NCBI GenBank assembly: GCA_905147135.1
Contig: LR990048.1
Span: 1,844,563 to 1,908,562, forward strand
DNA length: 64,000 nucleotides
From: Blastobasis lacticolella
Lineage: Eukaryota > Arthropoda > Insecta > Lepidoptera > Blastobasidae
Reading direction: 5' to 3'
How positions within the stretch are numbered: position 1 is the first letter of the stretch; each line of letters opens with the position of its first letter. The translations under genes and the position numbers were made by a program. Positions 33,601 through 42,665 of the stretch are shown one piece after another. Below the pieces are notes generated by a model that saw only the letters and a program-made list of their open reading frames with translations, ran no database searches and was not told where the DNA came from.

Positions 33601-36416
33601 GTAGTGGTTCGAGATTTCAAAGTGAGGGTAATCGTCGAATCCGAAAGAGGGTGGACCGATATGTCTGTCCTTAGGAGCGACTTCACACAGCGGCACCAGT
33701 CAACTCGTGACCATGACGCATGCAACTGCGTCGAAATATCGAGGTAAAAACAATACTAACCGTGGTAACAAACCCGATAATATGTGTAGTGAAAGTGATC
33801 CCATGTCATAGTCCAAAGGAAACACTGGCTGGTGCGCTACTCAAGTTTTGTTCATGAATAGGTTTTTGGACCCTGGGTTTCCGCGTGCACTGTGAGAGTA
33901 ACGTCTGTTACTGATCATCTTGGCGTGCTCTCGCGCAGGCCCGGGGTCCGCCTTGACTATGATCCAGGATTTGGCAGGTTAGGTAAATACGGTGGAGCGA
34001 CTGCCATCTGACCTCCGTAACCCTGTTAACAGGGGAACTTGACCAGATTGTAGTTGCCTGAATGTGCAGATTTCATCGCGATGTTTTCTCTCACCGTAGG
34101 AGCATCGGTTAGTGATCAACTAACGTGCATAACTCAGAACAGAGTCATCGGCACATGGTGGCACTGGGGTTCGACCCCGGTACCTCGGTGTACGAGTCAG
34201 TATTTTAACCATTAGGCTACCAACGCTCTTCTCTTACTAATGTCTGTAAACACGGGTGTAATATCTAGGCCATTCTATTCTATTTACCATTGACCTTTTA
34301 GATCATGACTGTAGATAGTTGGCTATTCATCATCATCATCATCATCACAGCCCATAACAGTCCACTGCAGGACTTCGGCCCTCTCCCACAAAAAGGGAGG
34401 TTATTGCCATAAGCTCCACGCTTGGCAGGCGGGTTGGAGATCGCAGTGTTATAATATAACAATGGAAAATGCTGCTGCCCATTTCCCAGTCTACGGAGGC
34501 GCTTATCTTTTGCCTCGAAAACATTAGTCGCCTTGTACGACACCCACGAGTGTAAGGGGTTGGTGCTATTCTACTCTGCCGGACACCACACGGCACACGG
34601 TTGGCTATTATGCGAAAGCAATGCCTCATCTTTATGATACGTAATCAAAATTCTCTTGAAGATTTCACGAAATACCTATCTGAGAAGAATAGAATTAGAT
34701 ATGCTGTAGTGATGGGCAGTTGTTTAAAATAAAAGCAACCGAATGTTTTAGTAACCCTAGTCGAATAACAATTCGGCGTTCGAATGAAAAAGTTGCCTAA
34801 ATCTGCCGGTATCCGGAAAGAGGTCCCGCGGAAAGCCCACGAAGCGATGGATTGACGTCACCGAGTTGGATGCGAGAGTCAATGGCATATGCTGCGATGA
34901 TGCCCAAAGCTGCCAGAAAGCCGACCCTGGCAGAGGCCGAGACTGACCGCTCGGTAGTGATAATAATGATGATTAAAATGAAAAAAGTTCAACAGATAGA
35001 ATTTTTCCTTAATTTAATTCATTCGAATGAAAAATGCGAACGAATAATGGGAAAGATTTTTATTTACATGGAGGGTACAACACAGACTTCAATTATCAGT
35101 TTTTGTTCATTTATTCGAAGGTTATAGAAACCTTTAACTCCTCGAGAATTGTGTAGCTTCTGTTATTTATTTTGTTTGCTTTCTATTTATTGATATAAAA
35201 TTATTCAAATAATTGATTTTCACTTGAACTACACTTGAAACAATTTTAAATAATCGAATGATCATTCAAATAAATATATCCTATTTGCCCATCACTAGTA
35301 CCCCGTACTGAAATATCGGAATAATTTTACGGCTAGTAGACTTATCCATTCGCTTCTAAATTGGGAAAGCATCTCACGTTTTCATGGATCCGTCATCCCC
35401 AATGAATAGGCAGCATTTCTCAAAGGGCGCATTTTTCTGTGAAAAAATATTCAAAGGAATAATTTCAACTTAAGGGTAAGATCGTCTAGAGAACAGTACT
35501 CTCGGGCAATGTGAATAAATAAAATAATAATGTTGTCGTCAATATCTACGTTGTGCTCTCGCGCCGGGCCTAGGGCCTGCTTTGACCATGATACAGGATT
35601 TGGCAGATCAGGTAATTACATTTGAGCGCCATTTGACCTCCGTTGCCCTGATAACAAGAGTACCTGATCAGATTGGATCATGGTCATCACGATGTTTTCA
35701 TGTGATGTACCTATCTCAGAAAATTTATTGGAAGATGGGGACACTGAGGTTCGAACCCACATTTCTGCTAGCCATCCGGTGAATTATGCTCTTACGGAGG
35801 ATCTCGATATTCATTCATATTCATATATTTTCTACACTGCCGGACGCCTGTGCTTTTATCTTTAATCTACGCAGTGACAAACGAGCAACAACCCTTCTGA
35901 TGGTAAGCTGTATCTGTAGCCTATAACAAATACAATTCATGCATTTATGTTGCGAGCACTAAAAATGTAGAACCGCCGGTGCATTGTGAGGACTAACATG
36001 AAACGCCTCATGCCTGTTATTGCGCTGGCTACCTTATCCTTCAAACCGGAACACAACAAGGCGCATTCTACTTTAGCGACAGAAATAGATAAGGCGGTGT
36101 TACCGAGGCAAACTCCTTAGTCTCGACGGAGTCCTACTACCTGATTGATGACAAATTTTATATTATTACCTTAAAATTCCAGTCAACGGTTGACCAATGG
36201 CGCATCGCTTTCTGGATAGTGAGTGCCGTCCTGGTCGGCACCAACATCATCTACCTCATTTGGGGTTCCGGTGAGCAGCAGTGGTGGGACGACGTGTCAA
36301 AGTTCGGATACCCTGAAGATTGGAAACATGGGCCTCTGAAGACGAGGGAACCAGACACGGAGAAGAAGATAGTTCATCCAATTCACGACCACCCGCCTCT
36401 CGATAAGGAGTTATAG
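24643..36416 (+). CDS. SLC17-like MFS transporter (putative inorganic phosphate / organic anion cotransporter), tandem copy 2
   Basis: Spliced model of 518 residues. Coding exons: 24643-24679, 25015-25226, 26977-27216, 28237-28446, 28759-28926, 30060-30276, 31442-31680, 36183-36416 (TAG). Phases match gene 1 exactly (1,0,0,0,0,1,0). The N-terminus MALKGWRRILNK is joined by a split Val codon to MFIPQRYVLGIMG (TM1). The first extramembrane loop has NVT and NET sequons. Exon 3 has HLPGGLLAERFGGKW and RVIEGFGEG, with Arg156 the conserved TM4 arginine. TM7 begins GHDTGYFTM. The C-terminus has GSGEQQWWDD and a His/Pro/Asp-rich tail unlike the Lys/Glu tail of gene 1. The exon 3 donor is GTTGGT, a poor match to consensus, but it is the only nearby site that keeps the frame. 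AATAAA lies 33 bases after the stop. The final 4.5 kb intron is full of young repeats. It probably sits in a plasma or vesicle membrane; the substrate is unknown. Confidence 0.9.
25386..25496 (-). mobile_element. SINE A fragment
   Basis: Minus-strand AGACCGTAACAGAAATTAAA, then an eroded B box and AACTGAAACACTCAGC. Located in gene 2 intron 2. Confidence 0.72.
25500..26764. other. Gene 2 intron 2, mostly unrecognised
   Basis: A repeat with CATCATCATCATCTGCTTCC and GACCGCACCCCAT (25826-25930) recurs at 46185-46290. No exon was seen. Confidence 0.45.
26765..26950 (-). mobile_element. RTE-like pol C-terminal fragment
   Basis: Minus-strand coding pattern for the KRWIDIDKSDAGANGL region. The paralogous fragment sits at 49650-49835 before the pseudogene, so it predates the duplication. 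Confidence 0.65.
27606..27727 (-). mobile_element. SINE A head fragment
   Basis: Minus-strand B box (complement of GGTTCGATTC) and TGAACCACTCAGGTCGTC. Located in gene 2 intron 3. Confidence 0.75.
28612..28705 (+). mobile_element. SINE C 3' fragment
   Basis: CATTACCTGACCTGCCGAAT to GGTACATTAACGCCAAGATG. Confidence 0.7.
29529..29771 (-). mobile_element. tRNA-derived SINE, family A, near full length
   Basis: Tail (GTGGACAAATTCACACAACG) through to the head complement (GAGAATCGATCCCGGGACCT and CTCAGGTCGTC). Located in gene 2 intron 5. Confidence 0.82.
30593..30680. mobile_element. MITE core, family I
   Basis: AAGAGACTTG at 30593-30602 is inverted as CAAGTCTCTT at 30671-30680. The centre has TTTCGCGCAGGTAATCGCCT. 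A second copy lies at 40241-40408. Flanks TATAATCCGCGTC and TTGACACTAGTTGT are also shared, so the true element is somewhat longer. Confidence 0.65.
30745..31010. repeat. AT-rich insertion with (TAAA)n and poly(A)
   Basis: Starts with AAATAAATAAATAAATAAAT, includes a long A run near 30850, and a GC-rich patch (GAAGGTGCCTACGGGCCGGG). It is missing from the matching intron of the pseudogene. Confidence 0.5.
32290..32622 (+). mobile_element. tRNA-derived SINE, family C, full length
   Basis: Head TGCGTCGGTGTCCGAGTGGT, B box at 32343-32354, and the 3' end GATATTAACGCTAAAATGAT. Located in gene 2 intron 7. The pseudogene has the paralogous SINE at 53538. Confidence 0.83.
33015..33830 (-). mobile_element. 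LINE family D 3' end, interrupted by a Penelope-like insert
   Basis: Matches 9420-9600 (GCACCTGATGGAAAGTGGTC, GGACATAAGCAACACCAGGG, CCCATGTCATAGTCCAAA). A 618-bp insert splits it at a 14-bp target duplication. Confidence 0.72.
33179..33796 (+). mobile_element. Penelope-like retroelement fragment with GIY-YIG endonuclease C-terminus
   Basis: A 132-codon open frame (33276-33674) contains MKEHIRAVRNND, then ERHYIPRLVREAIEI and NFNREDGFKLSSAWNPVL. These are the distal blocks of the GIY-YIG nuclease domain of Penelope-like elements, including the conserved Glu in REAIEI. The GIY and YIG motifs and the RT are missing. The ends carry inverted copies of CCGTGGTAACAAACCCGATA (33208-33250 and 33757-33797). 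GATCCCATGTCATA flanks both sides (33165-33178, 33797-33810). The 5' inversion is typical of truncated insertions. The protein is not predicted to be active. Confidence 0.8.
33918..34229 (-). mobile_element. tRNA-derived SINE, family C
   Basis: Minus-strand copy from CATCTTGGCGTGCTCTCGCG to a head complement with GGGGTTCGACCCCGGTACCT. Its paralog is 53684-53996. Confidence 0.8.
34328..34599 (-). mobile_element. Short retroposon, family B, complete, with target duplication
   Basis: Complete copy with a (CAT)n tail on the plus strand. GTTGGCTATT flanks it at 34318-34327 and 34600-34609. The pseudogene duplicate has the uninterrupted site at 54109-54118. Confidence 0.88.
34795..34960 (+). mobile_element. 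LINE pol C-terminal fragment
   Basis: Reads like KEVPRKAHEAMD with a stop, then RVGCES. The paralog is at 54425-54605. Confidence 0.5.
35533..35790 (-). mobile_element. SINE C, degraded
   Basis: Minus-strand GTTGTGCTCTCGCGCCGGGC to TTCGAACCCACATT. The paralog is at 55380-55590. Confidence 0.68.
35880..36060. repeat. Dispersed repeat, family J
   Basis: Shares GCCTGTTATTGCGCTGGCTA and CTTCAAACCGGAACACAAC with 55765-55940 and 17041-17275. Confidence 0.62.
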
Positions 36417-36449
36417 AATTGTGGATGGAGCTGGATGTGGAATGTGTGC

Positions 36450-36455
36450 AATAAA
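36450..36455 (+). promoter_or_regulatory. Polyadenylation signal of gene 2 (AATAAA)
   Basis: Canonical AATAAA begins 33 bases downstream of the TAG stop, followed by a T-rich stretch. This spacing is typical of a short insect 3' UTR. Confidence 0.65.
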
Positions 36456-36499
36456 GTTTTCTACGTGATCTGTTATTTATTGAAATGTTTACTGTTTTC

Positions 36500-36740
36500 T
36501 TCTGTGTGTGTGTGTTCCTTTGTACGTAGTTAGGGCATGCTAATTTAGCCAGCACAGCTTTGTTCAGAAGTCCAACAGTATCTTCGGACGTTCGCAGATC
36601 TCTCGGAGGGATCCCGTCCATAATGCGACTTTTTTCCTGTGGTTCTTTAGGTCTTCGAACTCCAGGACCACATGGGCTGCTGTTTCTTCGCTTACAAGGC
36701 ATCCCCTGCACAAAGGGCTAGGGCTATCTGTCAGCTTCAA
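36500..36740 (-). mobile_element. LINE pol C-terminal zinc-knuckle fragment
   Basis: The minus strand reads CRGCLVSEETAAHVVLE, then NHRKKVALWTGSLREICERP. This is the C-terminal Cys/His region of R1-like pol proteins. It overlaps the far 3' flank of gene 2. Confidence 0.7.
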
Positions 36741-36813
36741 TGTACCTTATATTTGTTTCAAACTAAACTCGCGTTCTTTACACATATTATTATATTAGAC
36801 GGGACTTGCACGC

Positions 36814-36875
36814 GACGTACCTTTTCGATTTGTTTTCGAAAAGGTACTGGGGAAAACAAATCGAAAAGGTACGTC
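36814..36875. repeat. Perfect 24-bp inverted repeat, 14-base spacer
   Basis: Arms 36814-36837 and 36852-36875 contain GTACCTTTTCGATTTGTTTT and its complement. No gene context. Confidence 0.88.
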
Positions 36876-36900
36876 TATGTATCTTGTATGGGGTAATCCT

Positions 36901-36939
36901 CACACACGGGATATGTTGAAAGCTCCTATCCCGTGTGTG
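36901..36939. repeat. Perfect 13-bp hairpin
   Basis: Arms CACACACGGGATA (36901-36913) and its reverse complement (36927-36939) with a 13-base loop. Confidence 0.85.
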
Positions 36940-36989
36940 GGGTAATATGTTACCGGATTGTGAAACCGTTAGCTTTTAATCGAAAAATT

Positions 36990-37795
36990 GAGGACTACAT
37001 CAAAATTCACACAACCATTTACAATCTGACTATACTAACTAGTTATATTTGGAAAAAAAAAGGAAAAGAAATCGCACATCAGCTTGAAATTCGATTGGGT
37101 TAAGTTAGGTAAAGGAATATAAAAAGAAAGTCTTTGGTTAGATTTTTGTTGTAACAAGGTGTGTAACCATACTACTAATACATGTAGTACTTTCCAGTTT
37201 ATAATTTTTTGGAAGTTTATAAACTGACTAAGTTAGATTATAAACTAACGCTTTGCACAATCTTTCAAGGAACGGATAAAATAACACGATAAGAAAGAAG
37301 TGGGTATCCTACTTAACATCAAAAGAAAATTTTATAAGGAAGATAAAAAGTAAAATTAAATGACAAAGGAAAAAATACTCTTACTCTTAATAGTATTAAA
37401 TGACTCACAATGCTCACGTACGCGTAGGGTTCCAACTGACAATACTTGAGTGGGGATGGGCACTATGCGTTCGTCAAAATGAACGAAACTGACCAATCAC
37501 AGAGCCAGATTGAACGCAGTGCGTTCACTAAGCAGGTGAGTACTATGAGATCGCACAGTATAGAAAGAAAGACATAACAAACCACAACACAATAATAATT
37601 ACATAATTGCCAAATTAAATAATGATATTATTAATGAAAACTTAAAACAGTGAGAAGACCCATGCCACTGTCGGTGCCGCGGCGGCCAGCATAAATGGTA
37701 TTCGTTCAGTATGTGCTGTGAGGCGCAAGAACCGACTCACAGTGCTAGTATTCTGTGGGCCCATTTTTTATGTACGGCACGGGCGTTGTATAACC
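36990..37795. repeat. Intergenic DNA ending in dispersed repeat G
   Basis: About 37508-37795 matches 61430-61675 (TTGAACGCAGTGCGTTCACT, CACAGTATAGAAAGAAA, CTGTGGGCCCATTTTTT). The rest is unrecognised. Confidence 0.55.
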
Positions 37796-38002
37796 TAAAT
37801 ATAAATAAATGTTGTTGCAGCTCACAGCTCACGAGAGCGCCTATACGTTGAATTAGAACAATCTCTAAGTATTCAATATATATTAAGCATTTAGTTAAGC
37901 ACCCTCGTTTTGAACCACTTCGCATCACAACTTGTAATTACATAGTCGCATTTTTATATTTCTAATACATCTTAAAACGAATTCTGTTTTTATAAACCTT
38001 AT

Positions 38003-39345
38003 ATGGATGGCGTCGTGTATGGCACTATAAGTCAGCAGACTGGGATGGATTGCGTGAATTTTACGCGTCGTACCCGTGAAGGCAGCTCTGCTTTGCATCG
38101 GATTATCCTGATACCCGCCGCAGTCGCCGAGACCATCTTAGCGGGTATGGACTGCTTCATTCCTAACCCGCTAGTGGCTGCTGGGGCACGGACACGACCG
38201 TGGTTTAATCGGCCATGCAGAGAGGCTAGACGAGCGAAGCAATCTGCGTACGAAGCTTGGACCACTGCTCGTCTCGATCGGGACCCAAATATTGCTGATG
38301 CAAAACGGAAGTTAAATGCTGCGGCAAATCAATGCCGGAAATATCCTAGCTTTTTGTCCAGCAGATGCAACAAAGCCGTAGCTGACAGCGGTTGCTCCGA
38401 TAGCTTGGACATTAACGCTGGTGCAAGGCTCGGTGCTGTCTCCAACTCTGTTCCTCCTCCATATCAATGATATGCTGTCCATTGACGGCATTCATTGCTA
38501 TGCAGATGACAGTGCATACGGGTCGTGCGAATATCCCTCGTGCCATAGTGGAGGAAAGTCGCGAAGTACTTGTGTCTAAAATCGAGAGTACTTTATCTAG
38601 AATCTCTGATTGGGGACGACTATATCTAGTCCAATTTAACCCTACTAAGACACAAGTATGCGCCATCAAGAAAACTCCATTCGTTGTAGAGTCACTAAGA
38701 GCATACATATCCTAGGTGTCGACATCTCCAGTGACGTCCAGTTTCGCAGTCATTTGGAAGAAAAGGTCAAGCTCGCATCTAAAAAGCTGGATGTGCTTAA
38801 CAGATCAAAGCAATTATTCACGCCGGGGCAACGACTTCTACTATTCAAGGCTCAAGTCAGTCCCCATTTGGAGTATTGCTCCCATCTATTGGCATATCAG
38901 CTTGGTCCTTGTGACTGGATCCAAAAGCGCGCTGTGAATTGTCGATTATACCATGCTCACAAGCGGTATTGAGCCGCTGAGCCAGCGGAAGGATTTCGCC
39001 TCCCTTTGTCTTTTCTACCGCTTGTACAATGGTGTTTGTTATGAAGAACTGTTTGACATGATGCCTACAGCTACATTCTATCATCGCACCGCTCGCCATC
39101 GACAGACCATGGAGCCAAATTAGTCGCGATCTGTGCGGTTCCAAAGAAACTTTCTGCCACGCACACTAAGGTTGTGGAATGAACTACCTGGAGAGGTTTT
39201 CCCTGGAGAGTACAAAATAGAGTTGTTCAAGAAAGGGGTTAAAAGGTTTTTACGGGGTCGGCAACGCGTGGGTGATGCCCCTGGTATTGCAAACGTCCAT
39301 AGGCTGCGGTGACTGCGCACCATCAGGCAGGCCGCAAGCTTGTTT
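38003..39345 (+). mobile_element. Non-LTR retrotransposon (R1/Jockey-like) with internal deletion
   Basis: The first 155-codon frame (38003-38470) is the linker between endonuclease and RT (PWFNRPCREARRAKQSAYEA). It then jumps into the palm, where CYADDS (38496-38510) is the catalytic box. The tail frames read FNPTKTQVCAIKKTPF, LGVDISSDVQFRSHLEEKV and PHLEYCSHL. The 3' part has LRLWNELPGEVFPGEYKIEL. Most of the RT core is missing and frames shift, so it is dead. Confidence 0.78.
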
Positions 39346-40240
39346 GTGAAAATAACCGAACGTTCTGTAAACGAACATAAAGTGGCGACCGTGACAGGAC
39401 CTGCAGTCCTTACAGGTCCCTATTCTACAAATAATTACGAGCGCAAGATTTAATACGAAGAGTTACTACCTGCAAGGAGCCCTAAACCTAAAGCCTAAAC
39501 TCGGAAGAAAAGACAATTTAAGAAGATTCGATAGAGTTGTAGGAGAGAGAATTGAAGAGAAAATTCTCGTCGACGGTGGCTGGTGCAAGCAGCGTAAGCG
39601 GCCAGAGACTTCGCCTCGCAGCAAGTCATTTGTCGTCACCAGATCTAAGTGCCATCCTTATTCTCCTAATTTTGATTCATTCCACCTCCACCTCTACCTA
39701 CCTATATATCCCTATTCCAAACCTTTTTTTCCATACGAAACCCCTAATTAATCGGGATACATAAGTAGATAGAGGTGGTGATGTATATGGATTTGGAAGG
39801 AGGTTAAGATTAGGAGAATAAGGATGGCACTTAGCTCTGGTGACGACAAATGACGTGCTGCGAGGCGAAGTCTCTGGCTGCTTACGCTGCTTGCACCAGC
39901 CACTGATGACGAGAATTTCCTCTGAAATTCTCTCTCCTCCAACTCGATATCTATCGATTCTTCTTAAATTGTCTTTTCTTCCGAGTTTAGGCTTAAGGTT
40001 TAGGACTCCTTGCAGGTAGTATTACTCTTCGTATGAAATCTATCGCTCGTAATTATTTGTAGAATATCGACCTGTATGGACTGCAGGTCCTGTCACGGTC
40101 TCCATTTTAAGTTCGCTTGCAGAACATAAGGTTTATTAAAAAACACAGAATTAGTTTTAAGATGTATTAGAAATATAAAAATTTTACTATCTCATTACTG
40201 CTTGTGCTTAACAAAATGCTTACAACTAGTGTCATATACG

Positions 40241-40408
40241 AAGAGACTTGGCGAGTCACGTGATTCGACTTGCGCAGTAGACGATTACCTGCGCGAAATC
40301 CCCTCTAGCACCCATAGCACAAGCTTTGCTTAGTTTGGGGCTAGATGGCGCTGTGTGAATTTATCCACGAATATTTATAATTTATTATTATTATTTGACA
40401 AGTCTCTT
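40241..40408. mobile_element. MITE family I carrying a SINE A tail
   Basis: AAGAGACTTG (40241-40250) and CAAGTCTCTT (40399-40408) match the copy at 30593-30680. A SINE A 3' piece (40307-40390, ACAAGCTTTGCTTAGTTTGG) lies inside. Confidence 0.65.
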
Positions 40409-40600
40409 CTTTCATGACGCGGATTATAACATATATTTAATACGTAGAGTTTGCTCTAACGGAACGTATAGGCGCTCTCGTGAGCTGTGAGCAACAACAT
40501 AAATTTTTGAGATATGGTACCGATTAACACTTAGTTATGTTAAAAATGATTGAAATAATATAGTAAGTATTAGCCATTACGATTTTATTTGTATTATATA

Positions 40601-41059
40601 TGACGGATGCGGTCAATAGTACGGACTCATGTGGTCAATAGTACGGACTCATGACGAAGAAAACGGAAGTGGGAGTGCGCCCTCTGGTGGGGCGTGCTGA
40701 CAGAGTCTCGACGGCACGACTCGGGCGGAGTGGCGGCCATTCTTGGCGCGACCGCCGCCGAGGAGTGACGCGTCTTGAAACTGTCTCCACATTTCGTTTA
40801 TAGAAAGTGTTATTTACGTTTGAAAATAAAGTAATTTTAAAATCACTTTTGAAATAAGAAAGTTAATCTCCTCAACTGCCTACATTGTGATACTGCTCTG
40901 ATTTCAAGTGAAATTATAAGTGATGTGCAAAAATGAATTGGAATAAATACAGTGGAGTAAATGTGAACCTTTTCTTTAATTTATCTGGACGATCTAATAC
41001 TGATATCACCACCCTGATGACAATGATCCTGATACACCATTTCCTTCACGCGACGACAT
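40601..41059 (+). repeat. Direct repeat unit 1 (LTR-like), pairs with 45640-46095
   Basis: Starts TGACGGAT and ends near GACGACA-T. Includes GACAGAGTCTCGACGGCACG, ATTCTTGGCGCGACCGC and AATGAATTGGAATAAATAC. An ATG frame (40933-41130, 65 codons) has no recognised domain. Confidence 0.8.
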
Positions 41060-42349
41060 CAGAAGCGGTGATGACGAACGCAACGCCCAAGAGATGGTAT
41101 GATGAGAAGCGACAAAGAAAATGCAGATAACGCTTTGTGGAAGCGTAATAATAAAAGGAAAGTGATTACTCGATCCAGTTGAATTGCCTAGATTAAAATA
41201 TAAAATGATTAAACACGTTTAAATCGCAGCCAAGAGTCCAAACACCCCGAGATATAAGACAAAGACTTCGTCAGACAGATTGGGGGATTTATAAAGTAAA
41301 CAACAAACCATCTGTACCAATTGGTTATGGTCAAGGCAGACCTCGGGCCTTCGAGAGCACCATTGGGATATTGACACCATTATTAAAAATCGAGTGAAAC
41401 TTACTATGGACGGCACTTTGGTATGTATTCTTTGTTTTTGCGAAACTTAATTTAGATTACTCATGTAAAATATTCCCCTCTTTTAAAAAAAAGAAATAGT
41501 GTTAGCTGAATAATTTGCGTAGTTCTAAATTAGCCAGCTAAAGTTTATTCAATGAAGTTAAAGTAAATGCTTAGATTTAGATTCATTTAGCAGTGTGGTT
41601 TGACACCACAATTAAATTAATTGCTTAAATTTCTGCAGATAAATAAAACGATTAAAACCGGTGAGTATTATTTTTTTGTTTTTTAAGTTTTACTAATACA
41701 ATTATTTTCTTCTATTGCATAACAATGGTGTACAACGGTTCGCTTCACCTACGAGAACAACATTGCAATGCAACGCTGGACTGGTAGCCTCAACGTGATT
41801 GTTTCAACATGGGACGATGGTAGACAATCTGCGAGTGTTGCGGACATGACTGAGAAATGATGTGATATTAACAGTTCCTCTCTATCTGGTGAGTCCTATA
41901 CATAATAATTATTTGGTAAAAACCTGTGCTGAAAAGAGGCTCCCTAGCGGATTTTAGGAGTGATTTACTTTGATAATTCAGAAAAGTATTCTGACAGAAA
42001 CACTATTGATACCCTTAGCAGAGAGAAGGGCAGGTTTATTTGTATCTTTAGTGAAACTACAAATAGAAAGAATGTAAACAAAACAAAAAGAACGTCATTT
42101 ATGGTCAGTGTTACAATTTGTTGGTATAGATGTCAAAAGCTACTGCCAAGTTTATAAAATGTTAGCTTTTGCGGATACCTATGTCAATTAATGTGGGCTG
42201 TCTGATATATTGTTACTAAGAAAAAAAAAATCACTCCACAAAAATAGTAAGAATTATGTTAAATCCCTCCCAATGGGACATTTAATCTAAGATTATTTTA
42301 CCATCTTGAAACATGGTACGCTATGATTTTACGTATTACCAACATCACG
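41060..42349. other. Unrecognised AT-rich DNA
   Basis: A SINE C scrap at 41326-41385 (TTATGGTCAAGGCAGACCTC) is the only identifiable piece. Confidence 0.45.
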
Positions 42350-42665
42350 TCAGTTATTGGAAAACAAGAATAATAAATACTTGAAAGCATAGTCCTATTA
42401 TTTTATAAATTGAGTACGTAAGCATAATTATGGTGGTGCTGCTGCTGCTGATTAACTTCTTCTTCTTGATCGTTGCCTCACTGCTGAGGATCGTGACATC
42501 TTCGGAGTTTGTCAACTGCATGTCTCCATCGGTTTCGATCAGTCTCCTGATGTAATGCGACGTTGACGGATGTATCGTTATGATATTTGGTCCACCCATC
42601 TCTTCGGACTTCGGTCTCTTGCCTTCGACTTTTCCCGTCACCATAAGTGGTTCCAGATTGCTGAT
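42350..42665 (-). mobile_element. RTE-like pol C-terminal fragment
   Basis: The minus strand reads NLEPLMVTGKVEGKRPKSEE, then RRLIETDGDMQLTNSEDV. This is the same region as 49200-49553 minus (LERLIVTGAVEGRRPRGRR). Confidence 0.65.

Larger units (their letters stand above)
37796..40520. repeat. Large foldback: inverted repeat with nested LINE, MITE and SINE
   Basis: Left-arm pieces 37796-38002 and 39346-39770 match the reverse complement of right-arm pieces 40430-40520 and 39778-40200. Shared landmarks are GCTCACGAGAGCGCCTATAC, TTCTAATACATCTTAAAAC and CTTCGCCTCGCAGC. A LINE (38003-39345) interrupts the left arm. A MITE carrying a SINE A tail (40241-40408) interrupts the right arm. Confidence 0.78.

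Noticed and set aside
36256..36711. 151-codon minus-strand open frame over gene 2 exon 8
   Set aside because: It is antisense to exon 8. The LINE zinc-knuckle coding in 36500-36740 is in a different minus frame.
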